17,359 nucleotides of DNA from Microbacteriaceae bacterium (lineage in GTDB: Bacteria > Actinomycetota > Actinomycetes > Actinomycetales > Microbacteriaceae). The position numbers and the translations under genes are program-made. The DNA is taken from contig CANGNR010000017.1 of the NCBI GenBank assembly GCA_947455385.1, positions 1 to 17,359 of the forward strand. The letters run 5' to 3'. The notes beneath the pieces were generated by a model. It was not told where the DNA came from, did not search any database, and saw only the letters and a list, made by a program, of their open reading frames with translations. Of the stretch, positions 7,815-12,728 are shown one piece after another; the first letter of the stretch is position 1, and the number at the start of each line of letters is the position of its first letter.

Positions 7815-8942
7815 ATGCCTTCGATGCTACCCGCGATTCCCAAATCTCTAGGGACTTTGTCCCTTGTGTTTGCGAGCGCACTCGACTCTCTGTCGGGCAA
7901 GCCAAACCCGCTAAACCTGCCGTCGGCCCGCTCGGCAATCGTGATTCTCGTGGATGGACTTGGGAGGCACAATCTGGCGGCAAGAGCCGGCCACGCTCCG
8001 TTCTTAAGTCGCCTCAACGCCGCGTCGAAGCCCATCCTGTGCGACTTTCCGAGCACGACGGCCACCTCGCTGACCGGTTTTGGAACTGGGTTGCGCGCGG
8101 CCGAACACGGCATTATCGGATACTCAGTCGTGGGCCATGGCAGCCCATCCGTGCTGAATATGCTCAGCGGATGGAGCGACGAAGTCGTACCTCAAACATG
8201 GCAGCCCAGCGAGACCGTCGCCGAGCGAGCCAACGCCGCCGGCAAGAAGGTATTCTTCGTAGGCTCACCCGACTACGCCAACAGTGGCTTCACAGAAGTG
8301 TTTATGCGGGGCGCCGAGTACGTTGCTGCAAAATCGATGGAGACCCGCTTCGCAGAGGCCGCCAAGCTAGTGCGCACGGCCGGCAACCTCGTCTACCTAT
8401 ACATTCCAGAGCTCGATCAGGCTGCACACAGCCGAGGCTGGGAATCGGACTCATGGATTGACCTTCTCGAGGCACTCGACTCGGAGGTTAGGAATCTTGC
8501 GGGTGTGCTTCGAAAGGGAGAGGGTTTGCTCCTGACCGCCGACCACGGTGTGATCGACGTGCCTACGACCAATCACATCTACTTGGATGAGTTCGGCGCA
8601 GCGGTTGAGGGTTTCGAGGCGGTAGCCGGCGACCCGAGGGTCAACTATGTCTACCTGAAGCAGGGGGAAGACCCAACAGCAACTGCCGAGGCTATTTCTG
8701 AGCGTTTGCCGGCCGGCGTGGTTGCAGTGACCGGAGCCCACCTCATAGCCGCGGGATGCTTCGGAGGCACGTCATTGGCAACAGAGGCTCGGATTCCCGA
8801 CGTCGTGGTGCTAGCGGTTTCGAAGTGGGCTATCTACGACAGGCGTTTTTGCAATCCCAAGAGTGTCGAGATGATTGGTCACCACGGCTCGGTCAGCCGC
8901 GAAGAACTCGAGGTTCCGCTGCTGAGGTTCGGCGCCTACTAG
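7815..8942 (+). CDS. Nucleotide pyrophosphatase/phosphodiesterase (alkaline phosphatase superfamily)
   Basis: This is a 375-residue metallo-hydrolase of the type I phosphodiesterase/nucleotide pyrophosphatase group. The two-metal site can be read off: VDGLG (46-50, Asp47), the nucleophile region FPSTTATSLTGFGTG (78-92, Thr81 or Thr82), PELDQAAHSRG (198-208, Asp201 and His205), TADHGV (241-246, Asp243 and His244) and IGHHGS (354-359). Such enzymes cleave phosphodiester or pyrophosphate bonds; the natural substrate cannot be told from sequence. No signal peptide or membrane anchor is evident, so a cytoplasmic location is likely. ATG 7815 is chosen as the first start; ATG 7824, three codons later, is also possible, and neither has a strong ribosome site. 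Its TAG stop overlaps the sepH stop in the shared tetranucleotide CTAG. Confidence 0.85.
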   Translation: MPSMLPAIPKSLGTLSLVFASALDSLSGKPNPLNLPSARSAIVILVDGLGRHNLAARAGHAPFLSRLNAASKPILCDFPSTTATSLTGFGTGLRAAEHGIIGYSVVGHGSPSVLNMLSGWSDEVVPQTWQPSETVAERANAAGKKVFFVGSPDYANSGFTEVFMRGAEYVAAKSMETRFAEAAKLVRTAGNLVYLYIPELDQAAHSRGWESDSWIDLLEALDSEVRNLAGVLRKGEGLLLTADHGVIDVPTTNHIYLDEFGAAVEGFEAVAGDPRVNYVYLKQGEDPTATAEAISERLPAGVVAVTGAHLIAAGCFGGTSLATEARIPDVVVLAVSKWAIYDRRFCNPKSVEMIGHHGSVSREELEVPLLRFGAY

Positions 8943-10012
8943 GCCTCTTCGTCGCCCTTGGTGCCAAAGACGATTTCATCCCAGGATGGAATGCTTGCGC
9001 GCCCCTTGCGAACCGTATCAATCGAGCCTGTGCGCGGCTCTGCTCCGTCTGAAGAAACCTGAGCAATCGGCTCGGTAGTTGGTTCGTTGAGCTGCGACTC
9101 TTCGAAGCCAGGATCCTCGTCGACTGCCTCGACCATATCGTCGATCGCAGCGGCCGCCTGAGCCGAAGCTTGGTCGGCAGAGGCTCTCTTCTTGGCCAGC
9201 ACATCAAGCAGATCTGTGGTGGGCGCGGCGCCTCCGAAGAGCTCTGCGAGGCTGTTCGACTGCGTTGGCGGTTCTGCGATGTCGGGTTGGCTCACGATCG
9301 CGGTTGGTGCGGTCTCGGTTCGAACCAGCGGAATCACGCGATCGATCTTCTCGGTCTTCTGGGTCGCGGCTGGAGCAGCGGCAACCTCTGGCTCGCTAGC
9401 CATCTCGAACCCGTTGGGGGTGTCGGCCAGCGAGCGCAGGCGGGGGATCGGAACGTCACCGGTTAACTGGTTTGCACCGAGTGATGCGGCGATCTGGTTT
9501 TCGGGGGAGAGCAAGAACTTGCGTGGGTCGAAGCTCCAGGCAGCAACCTGGCTCTGACCACCGCGGTCAAAACTCAGCGATACCAGCCAGGGGCTACCGG
9601 CTGGGCGGCGGCTCGACCACGCGAAGTTGCTAGCACCGGCGGCCTCTGCCCGGGCCTGAATCACCGCGCCAAACTCTGCATCGACAACCTCGTTGAATTT
9701 GTCTGAGGTGACCGAAATGCGAACCGTGCGGGCGGTCGCCACGATGTGGTCCAACTCTTCGAAGACAGCACGGGCGAAGCTCTCGACGTATGCGGTGTCT
9801 GCCTTGGTGGCCTTTACCAGTTCTGCGACTGTGGCCCCGGCGCGAACGCGCTCTTGGATATCGCGCGGGCTGATGGGCTGGTCGGCAGGCGAGCTCGGTG
9901 CCTTGCGGATGGCGGCGCGCAGTGCCTCATCGAGGGCCGCGCGAAACTTGCCATCCTTGGTTTCGAAAATTACGTATTCACCGTCGGACTCGACGAACTG
10001 CGCTTCTTTCAT
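8939..10012 (-). CDS. sepH: Septation protein SepH (DUF3071)
   Basis: SepH is an actinobacterial cell-division protein that in Streptomyces binds FtsZ and promotes Z-ring assembly. The 357-residue product has the conserved N-terminal DUF3071 domain (1-165) with a helix-turn-helix-like segment at ISPRDIQERVRAGATVAELVKAT (47-69). A long acidic, Ala/Pro-rich linker probably is disordered, and a short conserved C-terminal motif follows: GRASIPSWDEIVFG (337-350). The start at ATG 10012 is set by a strong GGAGG ribosome site (bases 10020-10024) seven bases upstream and by the conserved N-terminus. A longer frame reaching base 10180 has no such support. It converges on the phosphodiesterase gene with overlapping stops and diverges from the DUF4193 gene. 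Its leader contains inverted repeats described separately. The call is firm for the family. Confidence 0.92.
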   Translation of the reverse strand: MKEAQFVESDGEYVIFETKDGKFRAALDEALRAAIRKAPSSPADQPISPRDIQERVRAGATVAELVKATKADTAYVESFARAVFEELDHIVATARTVRISVTSDKFNEVVDAEFGAVIQARAEAAGASNFAWSSRRPAGSPWLVSLSFDRGGQSQVAAWSFDPRKFLLSPENQIAASLGANQLTGDVPIPRLRSLADTPNGFEMASEPEVAAAPAATQKTEKIDRVIPLVRTETAPTAIVSQPDIAEPPTQSNSLAELFGGAAPTTDLLDVLAKKRASADQASAQAAAAIDDMVEAVDEDPGFEESQLNEPTTEPIAQVSSDGAEPRTGSIDTVRKGRASIPSWDEIVFGTKGDEEA

Positions 10013-10019
10013 GTTGAAA

Positions 10020-10024
10020 CCTCC
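10020..10024 (-). promoter_or_regulatory. Ribosome binding site of sepH
   Basis: GGAGG on the minus strand lies seven bases from ATG 10012. It is the strongest ribosome site seen among the minus-strand genes of the window, and it decides the sepH start against a longer upstream frame. Confidence 0.8.
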
Positions 10025-10040
10025 GCTTTGAGAGAAAGTT

Positions 10041-10077
10041 TGCCACCAACCAAGGCTCGAGCGGTGGCAATCGCCAC
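10041..10077 (-). repeat. Overlapping inverted repeats in the sepH leader (two mutually exclusive hairpins)
   Basis: On the plus strand TGCCACC (10041-10047) is a perfect inverted repeat of GGTGGCA (10063-10069), with a 15-base loop that includes the palindrome GCTCGAGC. The same right arm also forms a perfect GTGGC-AATC-GCCAC hairpin (10064-10077). In the sepH mRNA the two structures share one arm and cannot form together. The nearer one ends about 16 bases upstream of the GGAGG ribosome site. This could be a leader switch, a protein-binding operator, or chance in GC-rich DNA. Confidence 0.4.
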
Positions 10078-10149
10078 GCGACACGATGAAGCAATCTTGC
10101 GAATCTAGGAAGAATTTCGCGCCACTGCGGCGTTTAGGTTTGCTATTGG

Positions 10150-10163
10150 GCAACATCTGTTGC
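10150..10163 (+). repeat. Short inverted repeat upstream of the DUF4193 gene
   Basis: GCAAC (10150-10154), loop ATCT, GTTGC (10159-10163) is a perfect 5-bp inverted repeat 42 bases before the DUF4193 start. It lies just downstream of a -10-like TAGGTT, so it could be an operator or an mRNA hairpin. It is short enough to be chance. Confidence 0.25.
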
Positions 10164-10205
10164 ACACTATGCACGCCCAAACACCAAGGACGAAGGGTTT
10201 CCCGA

Positions 10206-10493
10206 ATGGCGACCGATTACGACGCTCCCCGCAAGAACGACGACGATACCGAGTCGATCGAGGCGATTAAGGAACGCGTACCAGACAAGATTGCCTCGTC
10301 AATTGACTCCGAGGATGGCGACCACCTCGACGCTTTCGGACTGCACGACGCCCTGCCTGACGACCTGGATGTGGTCGTGATTCCGCCGCAGGAAGATGAA
10401 TTCACCTGCGTTGAGTGCTTCATCGTTAAGCATCACTCGCTTCTTGGTCGCAAGACCAAGGGTGGCCCAGTTTGCATCGAATGCGACGCCTAG
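10206..10493 (+). CDS. DUF4193 zinc-ribbon protein
   Basis: This is a 95-residue actinobacterial protein of unknown function. The N-terminus MATDYDAPRK is the family hallmark. A strongly acidic middle (11-64) is followed by a conserved C-terminal knuckle: FTCVECFIVKHH (66-77) and PVCIECDA (88-95). C68, C71, C90 and C93 form two CxxC pairs that very likely bind zinc. ATG 10206 is chosen because it gives the conserved N-terminus and has a purine-rich GAAGGG about nine bases upstream; an in-frame ATG at 10086 would add an unlikely leader peptide. The gene diverges from sepH. It ends at a CTAG shared with the stop of the convergent DUF3093 gene. The acidic region plus zinc knuckle suggests a protein-interaction role, but that is only inference. 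Confidence 0.9.
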   Translation: MATDYDAPRKNDDDTESIEAIKERVPDKIASSIDSEDGDHLDAFGLHDALPDDLDVVVIPPQEDEFTCVECFIVKHHSLLGRKTKGGPVCIECDA

Positions 10494-10951
10494 GCGATCG
10501 CTAGCCGAAGAGCCTTCTCAAGCAGCTCCGGCTGCCGCGATGCGATTAGCCAGTAGGGCGTCGGGTCGTTTTTGTCCTCGACTTCGACATAAAGGTATAT
10601 CGGCACACCCGCGCGAAAGAGCTTGAAAGCGGCCGGGTTCAACTGCGGCCCTCTAGCAGCGAGAGCTTCTGAACCCCTAAGGACTCTGAGTTCGCCAATT
10701 GCGGCGATGGGCAGCTTGGCAGGTCCCGCCTGCAAAAAATCCTTCGAGACCGAAATCTTCGCCACTCTGGTCAGTTGCACCAACCACATGGCTACGACAA
10801 CCAGCACACCGAGGGTCTGTGAAAATCCGGGGATGAATGGCAGCGTCGCCAACCAGATCGCAGCTCCAAGTGGCGTGATTGCCAAGAGCAGCCAAGGGCT
10901 TGGCCAGAGCCGCTCACTGTAGGTTTCTGTCAAGTCTCCAGAGTTTTTCAT
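10490..10951 (-). CDS. DUF3093 membrane protein
   Basis: This is a 153-residue actinobacterial membrane protein of unknown function. A polar N-terminus with YSERLWPSPW (11-20) precedes two hydrophobic segments (about 20-40 and 44-62) that form a hairpin. A soluble C-terminal domain carries the family motif DPTPYWLIASRQPELL (129-144). The start at ATG 10951-10949 fits family length. The frame stays open much further upstream, across dut on the opposite strand, but that extension is antisense to conserved dut codons and is rejected. No ribosome site precedes the ATG. Instead a TAATCT -10-like hexamer sits seven bases upstream, suggesting a leaderless transcript. It is divergent from dut by 24 bases; many actinobacteria keep this neighbour, as I recall. 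Confidence 0.87.
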   Translation of the reverse strand: MKNSGDLTETYSERLWPSPWLLLAITPLGAAIWLATLPFIPGFSQTLGVLVVVAMWLVQLTRVAKISVSKDFLQAGPAKLPIAAIGELRVLRGSEALAARGPQLNPAAFKLFRAGVPIYLYVEVEDKNDPTPYWLIASRQPELLEKALRLAIA

Positions 10952-10978
10952 CGCCTTTAGATTACGCTCTTGGTGATG
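10949..10978. promoter_or_regulatory. Compact bidirectional leaderless promoter for DUF3093 and dut
   Basis: Between the two divergent ATG codons lie only 24 bases. On the plus strand TACGCT (10963-10968) is followed by seven bases and then ATG 10976 of dut. On the minus strand TAATCT (complement of 10959-10964) is followed by seven bases and then ATG 10951 of DUF3093. The two -10-like hexamers overlap at the same TA step, giving a near-symmetric arrangement in which both transcripts would start at the initiator codon. No -35 elements or ribosome sites are seen on either side. Confidence 0.5.
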
Positions 10979-11410
10979 TCTGAATTTCCTGTTCTCCTCG
11001 TCTGTGACGACGAATTTGCGCCCGCATACGCCAACCCGGGCGACGCCGGCGCCGACCTCCGCTCGCGCGTCGATGGAGTTGTTCCGGCTCGCGGCCGCGC
11101 TACCTTTCCGACCGGGGTCGCAATCGCGCTTCCCGACGGATACGTCGCGCTGGTTCATCCGCGTTCTGGCCTCGCTGCAAAGCACGGCATCACGGTCATG
11201 AACTCGCCGGGCACCGTCGACTCTGCCTATCGAGGCGAGGTTGCCGTCATTCTCTTCAACTCCTCGGATGAAGATTTCGCGGTCAACCGCGGCGATCGAA
11301 TCGCCCAGGTCGTGTTTCAGAAGTTTGAGCAGGCTCGATTCATTCGAGTCGAAGAGCTGCCCGACTCGCACCGCGGAACCGGTGGCTTTGGCTCGTCTGG
11401 TAGGTCGTAG
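10976..11410 (+). CDS. dut: Deoxyuridine 5'-triphosphate nucleotidohydrolase (dUTPase)
   Basis: This enzyme hydrolyses dUTP to dUMP and pyrophosphate, which keeps uracil out of DNA and feeds dTMP synthesis. All five trimeric dUTPase motifs are present in the 144-residue protein: I, PGDAGADL (21-28); II, PRSGLAAKHG (62-71); III, GTVDSAYRGEV (79-89) with the catalytic Asp82; IV, RGDRIAQ (105-111); V, RGTGGFGSSGR (133-143), the mobile C-terminal arm. Three in-frame initiators stand in a row (TTG 10970, GTG 10973, ATG 10976). ATG is chosen because it gives the standard N-terminus and lies seven bases after a -10-like TACGCT, fitting a leaderless mRNA. The amber stop is immediately followed, in the same frame, by the TTG start of the DUF3710 gene, so the two are surely cotranscribed. 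Confidence 0.95.
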   Translation: MSEFPVLLVCDDEFAPAYANPGDAGADLRSRVDGVVPARGRATFPTGVAIALPDGYVALVHPRSGLAAKHGITVMNSPGTVDSAYRGEVAVILFNSSDEDFAVNRGDRIAQVVFQKFEQARFIRVEELPDSHRGTGGFGSSGRS

Positions 11411-12025
11411 TTGACTCAGGTCGATAACTACCTGGGCAATGGCAAGTCGGCACCACCCAACAGGTCAACCGTGGGCCCCCTCGACTCGAGTGAGTTCAAC
11501 GCAAACATTCCGATGGTCGACTTCGGTTCGATACTTGTTCCAGACCGACCCGACATTGCCAAGCGCGTCGAATTCGACGACGCCGGTCAGATTGTGGCCC
11601 TAACTCTCGAGCTCAACTATTCGACCCTGCAGCTACAAGCGTTTGCCGCCCCTCGCAACGAGGGACTCTGGCACGAGGTTCGCAACCAACTCAAAGCCTC
11701 TGTCTCTGCGCAGGGCGGCGACGCCCAATTCACGGTTGGCGCGTTTGGACCCGAGCTACTGGCTCACCTGCCCGTGCTCGACAACCAGGGTCAAAAGGTC
11801 GCTACTCGCACCGATAGATTTATCGGCCTCGACGGACCACGCTGGTTTCTCAAGGGCATCGTTCGAGGGGCAGCTGTTCGTGACTCGCTGAGTGCCGCAG
11901 ACCTGGATGACCTGTTTCGCTCGCTGGTCGTGGTTCGTGGCGAGACCCCGTTGCCTCCCGGAGACATGCTCCCGCTCGCAGTTCCAGCCGGCGCTATTCC
12001 AGCCGAGTTCAGGAGCATCCTTTGA
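11411..12025 (+). CDS. DUF3710 protein
   Basis: This is a 204-residue actinobacterial protein of unknown function. Recognisable family segments are GPLDSSEF near residue 23, a central LQLQAFAAPRNEGLWHEVRNQL block, SVSAQGGDAQ, an FGPELLAHLPV block, GLDGPRWFLKGIVRG and RSLVVVRGETPLPPGDMLPL near the C-terminus. It is soluble, with no membrane segment or signal peptide. The start TTG 11411 directly abuts the dut amber codon and is preceded by GGTAGGT, a weak but reasonably spaced ribosome site. No better start lies upstream of the conserved GPLDSSEF block, although GTG at 11471 is a fallback. The end overlaps the DUF3159 start as TTGA. The dut-DUF3710-DUF3159 order is common in actinobacteria as I recall, but it does not reveal the function. 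Confidence 0.88.
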   Translation: MTQVDNYLGNGKSAPPNRSTVGPLDSSEFNANIPMVDFGSILVPDRPDIAKRVEFDDAGQIVALTLELNYSTLQLQAFAAPRNEGLWHEVRNQLKASVSAQGGDAQFTVGAFGPELLAHLPVLDNQGQKVATRTDRFIGLDGPRWFLKGIVRGAAVRDSLSAADLDDLFRSLVVVRGETPLPPGDMLPLAVPAGAIPAEFRSIL

Positions 12026-12717
12026 GCGAGGCAGCCAAAAAGAACTCCTTAGGCATCAAGCGAGACGAAGAATCTGGCGAGTACACCTTTGACGCGCGTG
12101 AGGCCTTGAACAGCATGGGCGGGGTCGTCGGGTTGATTGAAACCACGATTCCCGCGGCCGCCTACGTTGCTGTTTTTCTTTTCACGAAGAGCGTCTTGAT
12201 TTCTGTTTTGATCGCCGGCTCGCTCTCCATAGCATCTCTGATCGCCCAAATTTTGAGGAAGCGTTCGGTTGTGCAGGCGTTGGCAGGTGCTGTCGGAATT
12301 GCCGTTGCGGTTTATCTGCCTCTGTCAAACCCAAGCCAGCCAGCGTCATATTTCGTGCCTGGCTTCTTCACTAACGTCGGCTACGGTTCAGTGATTCTGC
12401 TGAGCATCCTGGTCAGACGACCGATAATCGGTCTAATCGTTTCACTGTTCAACTCGACGGCCAAGTCCTGGCACAAAGACCCCGCTGCTAGAAGGCGCTA
12501 CACATACGCGAGTGCAATCTGGGTGTTGCTGTTCGGTGGGCGTCTAGCGGTGCAGTTGCCCTTCTACTTTTCGGGCAATCTGCTCGCGCTCGGCATTGCA
12601 AGAGAGGTTATGGGAATCCCTCTCTACGCTCTGTGCATGTGGTTCACGTGGCTTCTGGTGCGAAGCCAAATTACCAAGCCTGCGAATGGTAACTTTGAGA
12701 GTGATTCGCGCAATTAG
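12022..12717 (+). CDS. DUF3159 multi-pass membrane protein
   Basis: This is a 231-residue integral membrane protein of unknown function. A polar, charged N-terminus of about 30 residues is followed by about six hydrophobic segments: roughly 35-54, 56-78, 83-101, 110-143 (one or two), 160-183 and 187-213. A charged loop KSWHKDPAARRRY lies at about 148-160. This pattern and the position after DUF3710 fit the actinobacterial DUF3159 family. The TTG start at 12022 overlaps the previous stop (TTGA) and is fixed by a strong AGGAG site at 12011-12015, six bases upstream, so translational coupling is likely. Its TAG stop is part of the TAGGAG that serves as the acnA ribosome site. A transporter role is possible, but no motif shows a substrate. 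Confidence 0.87.
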   Translation: MSEAAKKNSLGIKRDEESGEYTFDAREALNSMGGVVGLIETTIPAAAYVAVFLFTKSVLISVLIAGSLSIASLIAQILRKRSVVQALAGAVGIAVAVYLPLSNPSQPASYFVPGFFTNVGYGSVILLSILVRRPIIGLIVSLFNSTAKSWHKDPAARRRYTYASAIWVLLFGGRLAVQLPFYFSGNLLALGIAREVMGIPLYALCMWFTWLLVRSQITKPANGNFESDSRN

Positions 12718-12728
12718 GAGCTAGCAGT

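Larger units (their letters stand above)
10013..10205. other. Divergent spacer between sepH and the DUF4193 gene
   Basis: These 193 bp hold promoters for both genes. On the sepH side there are the GGAGG ribosome site, a set of overlapping inverted repeats (10041-10077), and a possible -10 TAGATT (complement of 10102-10107). On the DUF4193 side there is a possible -10 TAGGTT (10135-10140) and a GCAAC-ATCT-GTTGC inverted repeat (10150-10163). I found no good -35 element for either and no small gene. Confidence 0.4.

Noticed and set aside
10013..10180. Upstream extension of sepH to base 10180
   Set aside because: The strong GGAGG site and conserved N-terminus place the start at 10012. The extension covers the divergent promoter region.
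10086..10205. Upstream in-frame ATG for the DUF4193 gene
   Set aside because: The family begins with MATDYDAPRK at 10206, and the added 40 residues look like translated spacer.
10952..11371. Long N-terminal extension of the DUF3093 gene on the minus strand
   Set aside because: It is antisense to conserved dut codons and has no family resemblance. ATG 10951 gives the normal family length and N-terminus.
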